A DNA stretch of 64,000 nt, from positions 2,914,001 through 2,978,000 of the forward strand of contig NZ_JAZHRV010000001.1 of the NCBI RefSeq assembly GCF_036924595.1, in the 5' to 3' direction. A program made the translations under genes and the position numbers. Positions 9,016 to 17,574 of this stretch are shown here, in pieces. How positions within the stretch are numbered: the stretch's first letter is position 1; every line of letters starts with the position of its first letter. The DNA comes from Bradyrhizobium algeriense (lineage in GTDB: Bacteria; Pseudomonadota; Alphaproteobacteria; Rhizobiales; Xanthobacteraceae). Below the pieces are notes generated by a model that was given only the letters and a program-made list of their open reading frames with translations, did no database searches and was not told the DNA's origin.

Positions 9016-9400
9016 TGAGCCTCTAGTCGACACCGCCGTTCGGAATCGAGGGTAAAAAGGCTGTCGCGTTTTGCCCCGAAACGGCGCGCTTTTGAAAAGC
9101 TGGGGGCTCTGACTTACGCAGACGAGCGGCTAACCTAGGGAATCGCGTTTCGATCCAAGGCCGCGTTGAGCCGGAACATAGGGGCGAAATGGCCAAAGTC
9201 AATCTGGGAACGGCCATATCGCCGAAAAAGCTTAATGTTCTCGCACAAATAACGGCCAAAACCGTCATTTGGGCGTCAAATCGGGCCGCTGTATTCCTAA
9301 CAGCGGTGGCCGTTGAACCGTGGGCATTGGGATGCCGACTATGGCATGAAGTGGCTTCGCACGGCTCAAACCAGGACCATTCGTGCGCTGGGGGAATTCG
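9016..9400. other. Divergent intergenic region, helicase / caspase-like gene
   Basis: 385 bases between two divergent genes, so it should contain promoters for both. The only structure I see is a small inverted repeat CCGCTGT / ACAGCGG around 9285-9305. A 71-codon ORF (9189-9404) crosses it but has no family resemblance and no convincing ribosome site, so it is not called. Confidence 0.5.
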
Positions 9401-10903
9401 ATGAAGGCTTGGCTTTCCAGATTGCTCGCGGTGACGAGCCTTGCAGGTTGCATCGCGGCGTTTGCCGCGCCCGCGCATGCGGAAAAGCGCGTCGCGCTCG
9501 TGGTCGGCAACAACGACTACCGGAACGTGCCCAAGCTGCAGAAGGCGGTCAACGACGCCCGCACCATGGGCGATACGCTGAAGCAGCTCGGCTTCACGGT
9601 GATGGTGGCGGAAAACCAGAACCGGCAGGCGTTCAGCCAGACCCTGCTCGCGTTCGACAAGGCGGTCGATGCCGGCGACACCGCGTTCTTCTTTTTTGCC
9701 GGCCACGGCTTCGAAATCGCCGGCCAGAATTTCCTGCTGCCGACCGACGTGCCGGCGGCGACCGAAGGCCAGGAAGAGCTGGTACGCGACGCCTCGGTCC
9801 TCGCCGACCGCATCATCGAGCGGCTGCAGAACCGCAACGTGCGCACCGCCATCCTGGTGTTCGACGCTTGCCGCAACAATCCGTTCGAGCGTGCCGGCAC
9901 GCGCGCGATTGCCGGCCGGGGCGGCCTTGCGCCGATGACGCAATTGCCGGAAGGCGTGTTCTCGATCTTCTCGGCCGGGCCGCGGCAGACCGCGCTCGAC
10001 CGGCTCTCCAATGACGATGCCAATCCCAATTCGGTGTTCACCCGCACCTTCGCCAAGGAGTTGACGCAGCCCGGCGCGAACCTCGTTCAGGTCGCGCAGC
10101 GGACGCGGCGGGCGGTCAGCGAACTGGCGGAGACGGTTCGCCACAAGCAGATCCCGGTCTATTTCGACCAGATGGTCGACGACGTGTTCCTGAACGGTCT
10201 GGCGAGCAAGGCGCAGCCGGAAGCGGCCGCGAAGCCTGCCGAACAGCTGCCAAAGCTGGCAGCGTTGCCGCCGGTGCAGCAACTCAAGCCGCAGAACGAT
10301 TCCGTCAACGCGCCGATCGCGATGTTCTCGCGCCACAATGGCGGCTGGACCGTGGTGTTCTCGATCGCCGACCCGACGCTCGGCATTTCCTGGCGGCTGG
10401 GGGACAGCGGCAATTTCCGCGAAACCGGCTTCATGGATACGCTCGACCCGCGGACCCGCAAGCGGATGCCCAATCCGTCGGTCGAATTGCCGGCCGATGC
10501 GCCGGCGGCCATCATCCAGGTGCGCTATGTCGACACCAATGGCGAGTTGCAGGGCCCGTTCCCGATCCGCTTCGACCCCGAGGCCGCCCTGATCCGCGAC
10601 CAGCGCAAGATCCTCGACATGACCGCGACGAGCTGGCTGTCGTTCCGCGAATTCAACGGCCTCTTGGTCTACTACACGCATCTGATGTCGTATCGCTGCG
10701 CGATCCGCGAAGTGCGCGTCGGCATCGACTCTACGGTGCCCGACAAGGTCCTGAAAATGCCGCCATGCGATCCCCGGGATCCCAGCGTCATTCCGCACGA
10801 AGCGACGCCGTACCTGAAGCTCGCGCCGCAGACCAAATCGGTTTCGGTGGAGCTGACTTATCGCGACGGCAGCGTCTCGGAGATCAAGAGTTTCAGGCGC
10901 TGA
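9401..10903 (+). CDS. Secreted caspase-like (peptidase C14) protein
   Basis: Exported metacaspase-type protein. A Sec signal peptide (residues 1-27, cleavage likely after AHA) is followed by a p20-like caspase domain: VALVVGNNDY at 30-40, catalytic His102 in FFAGHG and Cys157 in FDACRNNP. The remaining 250 residues form a second region (GGWTVVFSIADPTLGISWRLGD) that looks like a beta-rich domain of unknown role. 500 residues from ATG 9401 with GGGGGA upstream. Such proteins are frequent in rhizobia; substrates are unknown. A GTG six codons upstream is a weaker start. Confidence 0.92.
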   Translation: MKAWLSRLLAVTSLAGCIAAFAAPAHAEKRVALVVGNNDYRNVPKLQKAVNDARTMGDTLKQLGFTVMVAENQNRQAFSQTLLAFDKAVDAGDTAFFFFAGHGFEIAGQNFLLPTDVPAATEGQEELVRDASVLADRIIERLQNRNVRTAILVFDACRNNPFERAGTRAIAGRGGLAPMTQLPEGVFSIFSAGPRQTALDRLSNDDANPNSVFTRTFAKELTQPGANLVQVAQRTRRAVSELAETVRHKQIPVYFDQMVDDVFLNGLASKAQPEAAAKPAEQLPKLAALPPVQQLKPQNDSVNAPIAMFSRHNGGWTVVFSIADPTLGISWRLGDSGNFRETGFMDTLDPRTRKRMPNPSVELPADAPAAIIQVRYVDTNGELQGPFPIRFDPEAALIRDQRKILDMTATSWLSFREFNGLLVYYTHLMSYRCAIREVRVGIDSTVPDKVLKMPPCDPRDPSVIPHEATPYLKLAPQTKSVSVELTYRDGSVSEIKSFRR

Positions 10904-11011
10904 TGGCCGCATCGGGACCTTATGGTTCGAGACGCGCGAAGGCGTGCTCCTCACCATGAGGGTCGTCATACTCCGCGAAGGCAGTGTATCCAGCACGCCG
11001 CGGCCTATCCA

Positions 11012-11156
11012 CGTCATTGCGAGCCAACGGGTCGCGCGAATGCGCGCCCGATGACAGGCTCCGCGAAGCAATCCATTGCGCCGCTTGCGGAGACGTGGAT
11101 TGCTTCGTCGTTTCGCTCCCTTGCGCAAACGCTTCGCGTTTGTCGCAGGCAATGAC
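11012..11156. repeat. Dispersed repeat, CGTCATTGCGAG...GCAATGACG family
   Basis: Starts at CGTCATTGCGAGCCAACGGG and ends at CGCAGGCAATGACG, with internal GCAATCCATTGCGCCGC and GTGGATTGCTTCGTCG that pair with each other. From memory this is a very common non-coding repeat in Bradyrhizobium chromosomes. No transposase is associated. Confidence 0.7.
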
Positions 11157-11170
11157 GTTGATACAGTTTC

Positions 11171-11350
11171 GCATTCCCGCGACGCATTGCGCCCGAGGCT
11201 TGCATGAACCTTCCCTCCAACGAGAGGGAGCAGGGAATGCCGGGTGCTTGCTGCACCCGCGGTCTCGTGTGCAATGGTGTAAAGAGTTGCGCACACGAGC
11301 ATACAGGTACAGCCGGAGCACTTCGGCATCCCCTGCGCAATGGTTTGACG
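11171..11350. repeat. Dispersed repeat containing GCAGGGAATGCCGGGTG
   Basis: The segment with GCATTCCCGCGACGCATTGCG, ACGAGAGGGAGCAGGGAATG, CCCGCGGTCTCGTGTGC and GGCATCCCCTGCGCAATGG matches my recollection of another Bradyrhizobium intergenic repeat. CTCGTGTGCAA and GCGCACACGAG can pair around a central loop. Exact ends are uncertain. Confidence 0.55.
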
Positions 11351-11361
11351 GCTTATGCCGC

Positions 11362-11425
11362 GCTGATTTGGGTCGGATGGAAAGCGGAATATTTTTGCTC
11401 AGGAGGCTGGATGACCCAAATCAGC
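11362..11425. repeat. Perfect 13-base inverted repeat (possible hairpin)
   Basis: GCTGATTTGGGTC at 11362-11374 is exactly complementary to GACCCAAATCAGC at 11413-11425, with a 38-base loop. It lies just downstream of the dispersed repeat block and is either its outer end or an independent hairpin. Confidence 0.6.
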
Positions 11426-11653
11426 CTGAAATTATTCAACAAACCGCCGTTTGCGCGCAGCGATATTAGGAGCCTTTCGAGGGCGGGGCGTGCCGCAAGG
11501 CGATGTCGCGCGGGGAGGTAGTATTTGTTGAGTATGCGTATGTATACGGGTATTTCAGATGACCTTTCGAAAGCCGAGCCGATCGCGCTGGGACCGCGTC
11601 CGCCAGCATCGCCGTTTCTTCCTTGCAGATCATGATCGAGTGGCAGGTGTGCG

Positions 11654-12922
11654 ATGTCAGAGCTGACCGCTCCCGTCGTACGGCCGGGATTTTCTGAACT
11701 CATCGGCGCGTGGCCGCAATCCCGGCTCTGGCTTCTCAGCGTCGATCTTTACCCGGCACTGGCCGGCGCTTCGCTTCCATGGTCCACAACGGCGGTTTCC
11801 ATTTTCATGGTGCTGTGGATGCTCGTGGTTCTTCCCACGATCCATTGGCCGGCATTTTTCGAGTCGTTGCGTGCACCAGCCAGCTTGCTGCCGCTGGCCT
11901 TCCTCGCACTGGCGTTTGCGGGCCTGTTCTGGACTGAGGACAGCTGGGCGACAGGAATTCAAGGCGTCGTGCCCGTAACAAAGCTGCTGGCGGTGCCGCT
12001 TCTCCTCTACCACTACGAACGCTCCCAGCGCGGGCATTGGGTGCTGTTCGCGTTCCTGGCTTCCTGTGTCTTGCTGATGGGATTGTCATGGGTGACATAT
12101 TTCGCCGACTGGAAAGCCTCCTCGCCGGGGGCGCTGGCTGGAGTCCCCGTCAGAAACTACATCGATCAAAGCCACGAATTCGCGCTGTGCCTGTTTGTCA
12201 TGGCGCCGCTGATCTTGTGGTTCGCGGCGAACGGTCATCGCGCGTGGACCTTGGCTTTCGCAGCTGTCATGTTGGGCTTCTACCTCGACATGCGGTTTGT
12301 CGCGACATCGCGAACGGCATTCGCCTACTTCCCTGTCCTGTTGATCCTCTTTGCTGTCAAATATCTGAATCGCAGACATGCGATTTATTTTCTGATGCTT
12401 GCGGCAGTTGTCGAGTTCGGAGTTCTACTCTCATCACCCTATTTGCGTGACCGGATCGGGCGCACGGTGCAGGACTACAAGGTGGATCGCGACACCAGTG
12501 CCGCGACGTCGAATGGCCTGCGACTGGCGTATTGGCGCGTTTCCATCAGGTCGATTTCCGAGGCGCCGGTTTTCGGGCACGGCACCGGATCAACCCAGCA
12601 GCTTTTCAGCCGTGAAGCTGAAGGCAAGAGCGGCGAATGGGGCAACATCATCCGCAACCCTCATAACCAGACACTTTACGTCGCAATCCAGTGGGGCGTG
12701 CTCGGTTGCCTCGTGCTCTATGCGATGTGGTACTTCCATCTGCAGCTGTTTCGGGAATCCCTTTTTGCATCGTGGATCGGCCTGGTGATCGTGGTTCAGA
12801 ACTTCATCAGTTCGCTGCTCAATTCCCACCTGTTCGATTTTCACGAAGGGTGGCTATACGTGCTGGGCGTTGGCGTCGCGGGCGGTATCGTCGCTCGCGC
12901 GCAACGCCCGGGTACAGGTTGA
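11654..12922 (+). CDS. O-antigen ligase / Wzy-like polymerase, multi-pass membrane protein
   Basis: A 422-residue inner-membrane protein with about ten hydrophobic segments and a large periplasmic loop between residues 270 and 340, the layout of the Wzy_C (O-antigen ligase) superfamily. The loop contains LRLAYWRVSIRSISEAPVFGHGTGS and IIRNPHNQTLYVAIQWG, the Arg/His-bearing motifs typical of WaaL/RfaL-type proteins. It probably transfers or polymerises a surface polysaccharide in the periplasm. It stands alone: no glycosyltransferases are nearby, although a sulfatase-fold membrane enzyme lies 2.4 kb downstream on the other strand. Start ATG 11654. Confidence 0.87.
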   Translation: MSELTAPVVRPGFSELIGAWPQSRLWLLSVDLYPALAGASLPWSTTAVSIFMVLWMLVVLPTIHWPAFFESLRAPASLLPLAFLALAFAGLFWTEDSWATGIQGVVPVTKLLAVPLLLYHYERSQRGHWVLFAFLASCVLLMGLSWVTYFADWKASSPGALAGVPVRNYIDQSHEFALCLFVMAPLILWFAANGHRAWTLAFAAVMLGFYLDMRFVATSRTAFAYFPVLLILFAVKYLNRRHAIYFLMLAAVVEFGVLLSSPYLRDRIGRTVQDYKVDRDTSAATSNGLRLAYWRVSIRSISEAPVFGHGTGSTQQLFSREAEGKSGEWGNIIRNPHNQTLYVAIQWGVLGCLVLYAMWYFHLQLFRESLFASWIGLVIVVQNFISSLLNSHLFDFHEGWLYVLGVGVAGGIVARAQRPGTG

Positions 12923-13012
12923 AGCCGTCATGGAGATGCTGGACCCGTTCTCGACGGCCTCCGCTCGACGTCGATGTTGCTATGAGCCGTTCAATCTCGC
13001 CGCAATCGCAGA

Positions 13013-13243
13013 TCAGCCGCAGACGCGCACCCGGCGGACCCGCCAGCCACGGCCGTCCCAGAAACGCTGTGTCACCCATTCGCAACTGCCAAAATCGTCG
13101 TATGGCCCGCGACCTGCTCCGTAAGGGGCGGGCTCATAATAGCGGCCCGGAGCGGAGACGCCCCGCTGTGCGCTTGCGGGCGTCGCGACGAGCGAACCGG
13201 CAATTGTTGCGACCGCGACAAAGGCAGCAAATGTCTTCTTCAT
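13013..13243 (-). CDS. Small secreted protein, function unknown
   Basis: A 76-residue protein with a clear Sec signal peptide (MKKTFAAFVAVATIAGSLVATPASA) followed by a Gly/Tyr/Pro-rich mature region of about 50 residues ending CEWVTQRFWDGRGWRVRRVRVCG. The two Cys residues, 20 apart, could form a disulfide. I recall similar short exported proteins in Bradyrhizobium, all of unknown function. The start at ATG 13243 is supported by AGAGGG eight bases upstream; a longer start in the same frame lacks a ribosome site. Confidence 0.75.
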   Translation of the reverse strand: MKKTFAAFVAVATIAGSLVATPASAQRGVSAPGRYYEPAPYGAGRGPYDDFGSCEWVTQRFWDGRGWRVRRVRVCG

Positions 13244-13407
13244 TCTAGGCCCTCTTGTGCGTGCATAGCATGCGGCCACGCGACAGCCGCACCACCAAAG
13301 AAGCTAAGAAATTCCGGCCGTTACCTGTCAACCCTCAGCGGGCCAATGTATCAGGTCAACTGAGTGCATTGATAGGGGCTGGCTTCGAGTTGCTTGTCGC
13401 AAAGCCT

Positions 13408-13450
13408 GATGTCCATTGTGGGTCAATCGCGCCATTTTGACCGTCGGCCG
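13408..13450. repeat. Fragment of a GATGTCCATTGTGGGTCA dispersed repeat
   Basis: TGATGTCCATTGTGGGTCAA followed by CGCGCCATTTTGACC and GACATTACGC resembles the end of an intergenic repeat family found in Bradyrhizobium and relatives, often carrying GGACATC/GATGTCC motifs. Only a partial copy is present; recalled from memory, ends approximate. Confidence 0.4.
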
Positions 13451-13453
13451 ACA

Positions 13454-13750
13454 TTACGCATCAGATTCCATATTCACCAAGACTTCCCCGGCGATGATTT
13501 CCGGGTCTCCAAGATCAAGGTCATGCAGGCTTGCTTGAACAAACTCCCGGACTTTATCGTTCGCCGCATTGGCGCTTTCGCGGTCCTCGAATATCATCAC
13601 AGCGACACCGACGCCCGCGCCCCCATCCATTACATAATACGATCTGAATCCGTGCGATTCCCTTAGGATCTGACCAACGCCGCTTTTGGCGCGGCGGGCA
13701 GCATCCGCAACCGAATGAACCTTGGTGTACTTTCGAATGAACATGTACAT
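13454..13750 (-). CDS. Conserved hypothetical protein, possible ABM/dimeric-barrel-like fold
   Basis: About 98 residues starting MYMFIRKYTKVHSVADAARRAKSGVGQIL, then FRSYYVMDGGAGVGVAVMIFEDRESANAANDKVREFV. The pattern (two beta-alpha-beta halves, a central GxGVAVMIFED strand, then an amphipathic helix) resembles ABM-type dimeric ferredoxin-like barrels; no catalytic residues can be assigned. The start may be ATG 13750 or ATG 13762 (preceded by GGGAACTGAG). It has no operon partner. Confidence 0.7.
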   Translation of the reverse strand: MYMFIRKYTKVHSVADAARRAKSGVGQILRESHGFRSYYVMDGGAGVGVAVMIFEDRESANAANDKVREFVQASLHDLDLGDPEIIAGEVLVNMESDA

Positions 13751-13868
13751 GAGGCCACCCATGCGTCTCAGTTCCCGCCCCACGGCATCAAACCATATCG
13801 GGCCGTTGCTGGACTAGGGCCGACTTCCGTGATGCGTCAACAGGCGACACCGATGACATCGACAAATG

Positions 13869-13895
13869 AAAGAGGCCAACTAAGGCGGCCTCTTT
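13869..13895. terminator. Rho-independent terminator-like hairpin
   Basis: AAAGAGGCC (13869-13877) pairs perfectly with GGCCTCTTT (13887-13895) around a nine-base loop, with T/A-rich flanks on both sides. It lies 21 bases past the stop of the minus-strand gene at 13916 and probably ends that transcript. Confidence 0.7.
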
Positions 13896-13915
13896 GGAAA
13901 GATCATTTCCCGATT

Positions 13916-14227
13916 TTACTGCCTCGTCATGCCAGAAAAAGTCGCGCCTTTGGGGCCGACAAAAACGCCTGTCGCCATACAGTTTGAATAAGACGTTTGG
14001 CAAGCGGGCGAGTTGGCATTGTTCCTCCGGCATATCTTTGCATAAGAACTACATGTCCTTTCCCCGGCTGCGTTCTTTTTTAATTTTCCGAATGCTTTGT
14101 CTCTCGCACGCTCCCCGCGAAAGGAGCCTGGAGACCCCTTTCCGTCCATTACTGAGGCAATAGCTGGGGCTGTCAAAAAGTCCATGGCGCAAATCGACAG
14201 CGAAAGCACAATAGCGACCGCTCTCAT
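13916..14227 (-). CDS. Small secreted cysteine-containing protein
   Basis: A 103-residue protein with a Sec signal peptide (MRAVAIVLSLSICAMDFLTAPAIAS) and a mature part containing four Cys in the pattern CSSYAKICRRN...CQTSYSNCMATG, which suggests two disulfides in the periplasm. Function unknown. ATG 14227 has a perfect AAGGAGG site six bases upstream, so the start is secure. The sequence here is visibly less GC-rich than core genes. A terminator hairpin lies just downstream. Confidence 0.78.
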   Translation of the reverse strand: MRAVAIVLSLSICAMDFLTAPAIASVMDGKGSPGSFRGERARDKAFGKLKKNAAGERTCSSYAKICRRNNANSPACQTSYSNCMATGVFVGPKGATFSGMTRQ

Positions 14228-14388
14228 TTTCGCCTCCTTAAACAAAGACAGTAGCTAATCACGACAACGTCCGCGCTTCAATGCCGGTTGGTTTGTCGGA
14301 CTTAATGAGGGAATAGCCTGCGTAGAGCAAAGCTGGCCTTGCAACTTTCAAGCAGGGCTACTGAGGATCGGCCAGTATCCTCCGCCTG

Positions 14389-14712
14389 TCAGGGAACGGA
14401 CCGGGGCGGGTCGGATGTCGGCGTGCGGGCAAGTTTGCGCGCCGCCGCGCAGGCGGAAAGCGGTGTGATCACGGCAAAGAGCAGCCAAACTGGAGCGACG
14501 ATGAAAATTGCAACGGCTCCTTGGCCGCAGTTTGACCAGTCACACCCCCACCAAAACATGGCCGGGAAAAGGAGGACAAGTACGGAAACGGCCGCGCAAC
14601 AGACTAGCCAGGCTCCGCGCGGCCTTTTGGCGAACCACGGCGCCAGCGGAAAGAGGAACGGTGCGAAGAAGAGGAGGTACATGACGCCTCCGAATACATC
14701 GAGCGGGGTCAT
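14389..14712 (-). CDS. Small membrane protein, three predicted helices
   Basis: A 107-residue protein with hydrophobic segments at roughly residues 8-27, 37-55 and 68-90 (GVMYLLFFAPFLFPLAPWF; GAWLVCCAAVSVLVLLFPAMF; GAVAIFIVAPVWLLFAVITPL). No family recognised. Start ATG 14712 with TAGGAGC nine bases upstream; the longer in-frame start at 14766 is not supported. It stands alone between the secreted Cys protein and a gene-free stretch. Confidence 0.65.
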   Translation of the reverse strand: MTPLDVFGGVMYLLFFAPFLFPLAPWFAKRPRGAWLVCCAAVSVLVLLFPAMFWWGCDWSNCGQGAVAIFIVAPVWLLFAVITPLSACAAARKLARTPTSDPPRSVP

Positions 14713-15293
14713 CGGCGTGCTCCTAATGTGACGCGAAAATGGGCTGCGGCAGCCGGCACGACCCACGCCGCGCCCTTGCTGCGTTAGCAGGATACCCGGG
14801 CCGGGCAGCCACTCCTACCCCAGCGCTCGCCGCGCGCATGGGCGGCCTTCTGCGGCCCGCTAACATGGCGCACGCGACGATACCAGTCACAGTTACTGGT
14901 GCCGACCCCGCCCTGCTTCGGCAGGGGTCGATGTCCGCCGGCAGCGGCAAATCTAGGCATTCTCGGAAGGGGCGAGCCGGAGCCGGCATATCGGCAAATG
15001 AGAGACAAGAACGACGCCGAGATTGATCGACGGTTGATAACCAAGGTCTCTGACACCATGCACGCGCTCATTACCGCGCAGCGATTTAGTGCAATATATC
15101 TTTCGCGACGTTGAGCATTTTGCGACGCAAAATTCGGCCGCCTAGCGGCAACGTCGACTTCCGAGATGGTCAAAAGCGACATCCGATCGAAAGGGGACTT
15201 GGTCTGCTTTACCCCCACAAGAACGGACATCAGCTTTGGCTGTTACGGTGTCCGCTTATGGTCGCCTACGGCGGACATAGCGGGCCCATTCGA
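14713..15293. other. 581-base region without a confident gene
   Basis: The only coding candidate is a 38-codon ORF on the plus strand (14998-15114, MRDKNDAEIDRRLITKVSD onward), with no good ribosome site. At 14904-14930, CCGACCCCGCC / GGCAGGGGTCG forms a GC-rich hairpin. From about 15165 to 15290 the sequence (GGTCAAAAGCGACATCC, GGTCTGCTTTACCCC, ACGGACATCAGC, GTGTCCGC) looks like a degraded copy of the GGACATC dispersed repeat family. Confidence 0.45.
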
Positions 15294-16988
15294 TCACTTC
15301 GTCGGCGTGGGCGAGTAGCGACCGTTTGGAACGCTCGGCCCCGTGTCTATCATGCCCAGATCCACCAGCGTGCGATGGAATCGGCGCTTCTGTTCGGAAG
15401 GTGACGCAAAGTAGGTTTCCCGGCAATGGTCGAGCAAGCTGGCGCGGGTGGCAAATATCGGATCAAGCGGCAGACCTGCTTGCTGCAGGGCGACGGTCCC
15501 AAGAAAAGCAATATCGAGGTCCGCACCCGGTCCGGAAGCAAGGCGATCAGGTACGATGTTTAGCGCCTCCATTGCATAAAATGTGCGGAACGCGCGCCGC
15601 GCATCGTTGGGGAGTTTGAGTTGCCGATCGATCCGCTTCGCCACGACGGGCTGATGATCCCCGTAGTGCACAATGAGAACAGGACGTTTTGGAAAATTCG
15701 TTGTCAGCTCAAACTTGAGCCTGTTCCAGGTTGAGGCTGTTTCCGCGAGCCTTGCGTAGTATTCGGCATATTGAGCATCGGGAAGGCTTGATGCGGCAAA
15801 GGCACGTTCCCTCTCAAACTGTCCGGGTGCTGCCAGCCTTCGGTTGTGGGGGCCGTGATTGAAGTTAGTCAGTGCATATAGAAAGCGGGGCGCTGGGTCG
15901 TCAGCAATACCCTTCCTATGGGCCGCGAACGCCGCTTCCAGGAAAATTGCATCGGAATTTGTCGTCTCGAACTGGCTGATGTCGAACGGTGGAGGGAAAT
16001 CGTCCGTAAAGATGCGTTCGCCAATGCCAATCGAACGATAAAATTCATCGTAGCTGAGAAAGCTGCGACGACAGCTCGACGCGAGCATGGTCCTGTACCC
16101 AAGCGCAGCCAACGCATGGGGAAGACTGTTGTGAAATCGGCCCGCGCCCTGCTTGAAAAGGTAATAGGCATTTGAACCGAAGCTTGCACTTGAAAGACCG
16201 GTCAACAAACTAAATTCGGATTGCCACGAACCTCCGCCGAAAATGTCGACGTTAAGGATTCCATGGAGGCCATTCGTTGGGGACAGAAACGCTTCGACAG
16301 TCGGCTCAATCGGAAGTCCAAAAATGCGAGGATCGAAAATTGATTCATGCTGGATGACGATAATGTCGGGGTATTCGGTGGTGCGCGCTGGTACGGCCGC
16401 CATTAGCGGCAACGGGTCATTTGCAATATCGCTCAGAGCCAATCCGCCGACTTGCCGCCAGGAATGTGGATCGATGAGCGAAGCCATGAAGGTCGAGTAA
16501 AAGCACCGACGCTGGGCCATGATCCGCTGGAAGGAAATGCCGCCGCCGCTCATCCTGAAGGCCGTTACAACGCAAACAAGCGCAACGCTGAATAAAGAAA
16601 CTCTGACATCCAGGGGAATTGATGGCCCGGTTCCGTAGATCAGAGTAGCGATTACAGCCAGGACGAGTGCGGCAGTTCCAGTCAGAACGGCCAATACGGC
16701 GCGCGGGTACTGCGATGCGAAAAAGGGAACTGTGCCTGCAAACATCAGTGGCAAGTCGGTTACAATCAGCTTAAGCGCGCTGTAATTATGTTTGATGGTC
16801 GATGCGGCGGTGATTGCTGCGGCCAGCACACTGGCCAGCAGTATCGCTCTGTCGAAGTCGCCAACGATGAATGAGATTACGGCCGCGCTAAGGAAGAGCA
16901 TCGAGATTGCGAATGGCAGGTGCTCGGCGCTGCGTTCTGCCAGCACAATGACACCGATAGCTGCCAGCAATATCAGGGTCAGGATCAT
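15294..16988 (-). CDS. Membrane-anchored sulfatase-fold phosphotransferase (LTA synthase/MdoB-like)
   Basis: A 564-residue protein. About five membrane helices occupy residues 1-150, followed by an alkaline-phosphatase-superfamily domain: PDIIVIQHESIFDPR supplies the metal-binding Glu and the region of the nucleophile, GGGSWQSEFSLLTGLSS follows, and VLIVHYGDHQP carries the Asp-His pair near the C terminus. LTA synthase and MdoB/OpgB relatives transfer phosphoglycerol or phosphoethanolamine to glycans at the outer face of the membrane; this one may modify a periplasmic glucan or surface polysaccharide. No clear ribosome site precedes ATG 16988. Confidence 0.85.
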   Translation of the reverse strand: MILTLILLAAIGVIVLAERSAEHLPFAISMLFLSAAVISFIVGDFDRAILLASVLAAAITAASTIKHNYSALKLIVTDLPLMFAGTVPFFASQYPRAVLAVLTGTAALVLAVIATLIYGTGPSIPLDVRVSLFSVALVCVVTAFRMSGGGISFQRIMAQRRCFYSTFMASLIDPHSWRQVGGLALSDIANDPLPLMAAVPARTTEYPDIIVIQHESIFDPRIFGLPIEPTVEAFLSPTNGLHGILNVDIFGGGSWQSEFSLLTGLSSASFGSNAYYLFKQGAGRFHNSLPHALAALGYRTMLASSCRRSFLSYDEFYRSIGIGERIFTDDFPPPFDISQFETTNSDAIFLEAAFAAHRKGIADDPAPRFLYALTNFNHGPHNRRLAAPGQFERERAFAASSLPDAQYAEYYARLAETASTWNRLKFELTTNFPKRPVLIVHYGDHQPVVAKRIDRQLKLPNDARRAFRTFYAMEALNIVPDRLASGPGADLDIAFLGTVALQQAGLPLDPIFATRASLLDHCRETYFASPSEQKRRFHRTLVDLGMIDTGPSVPNGRYSPTPTK

Positions 16989-17183
16989 GTGAGTATGGTA
17001 GCTGGAGGTGAGCGGAACTCAACAATTGCCGCGTCGTTGAGGCAAGTAAAGATAACGTTCGTGTCGGGAAGCACGAGTCTGGCGCGAGCCGCTGGGATGC
17101 CGGCTCTGGCGGTGAGGCACGCGACAAGCGGCATGCGGGCAAGCTTCTATCTCGCTTGAAGGTCAGACATCAGGCGATCCGCG

Positions 17184-17354
17184 TCACCTGCTGGCAGCTT
17201 GCGATTTGATCGAGACGCCGAGTCGCATGGCCCGTTTCCGTATCCGTTCCGGTGATCGATCCATCGCCTTTGCTATCTGCTCATGCGTCTTTTTAGATTT
17301 GGCTAATTCCAGCAAGCGACGATCGTCCTTGAATGACCAGGATTTCCGAACCAT
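17184..17354 (-). CDS. Small helix-turn-helix protein
   Basis: A 56-residue basic protein, MVRKSWSFKDDRRLLELAK followed by THEQIAKAMDRSPERIRKRAMRLGVSI. It has the three-helix layout of a Myb/SANT- or sigma-region-4-like HTH, with THEQIAKAMDRSPERIRKRA as the turn and recognition helix. Bradyrhizobium genomes carry many such short proteins. The start ATG 17354 is supported by GAGGAAG ten bases upstream; a GTG/TTG further upstream would add nine residues. Probably a DNA-binding regulator; target unknown. Confidence 0.7.
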   Translation of the reverse strand: MVRKSWSFKDDRRLLELAKSKKTHEQIAKAMDRSPERIRKRAMRLGVSIKSQAASR

Positions 17355-17574
17355 CGCCAAAAGCTTCCTCAGCAGACCCAAGCAGTGAGTAGGTCGCCGA
17401 AAGCTCTTAAAGGTTCATTGAAGAGGGCGTCTCCGGCCTTAGGGACCAAGCCTTACTCAGGCTCTTGTGTAGAGCGCGCCGCTCGCCATTAGGCATTTTG
17501 TAAGCCGCAGCCCTGTATCGTCGTGGCAATCGCGGATCGCCCCCAAGGCCCCGCGGGATTTAGTAACCGCGTAG

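Larger units (their letters stand above)
10904..11653. other. 750-base intergenic region built of dispersed repeats
   Basis: No gene is recognised. From left to right it holds a half-copy of the CTTCGAGAC...CTCAGGATGAGG family (about 10914-10970), a CGTCATTGCGAG family element (about 11012-11156), a third family (about 11171-11350) and a perfect 13-base inverted repeat (11362-11425). The last 120 bases before the next gene contain the AT-rich stretch TAGTATTTGTTGAGTATG around 11519-11536, a possible promoter for the ligase-like gene. Confidence 0.6.

Noticed and set aside
9189-9404. 71-codon ORF upstream of the caspase-like gene
   Set aside because: No ribosome site, no family resemblance and overlaps the caspase-like start region.
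9023-11329. 768-codon minus-strand ORF
   Set aside because: It is antisense to the caspase-like gene and continues through dispersed repeats; its composition is that of a GC-rich shadow frame with no family motif.
14998-15114. 38-codon ORF in the gene-free stretch
   Set aside because: Reasonable codon use but no ribosome site or recognisable family; mentioned in the region note only.
17360-17560. Possible tRNA in the gene-free stretch
   Set aside because: No cloverleaf, no GTTCRA T-loop at the right distance and no CCA-like acceptor end.
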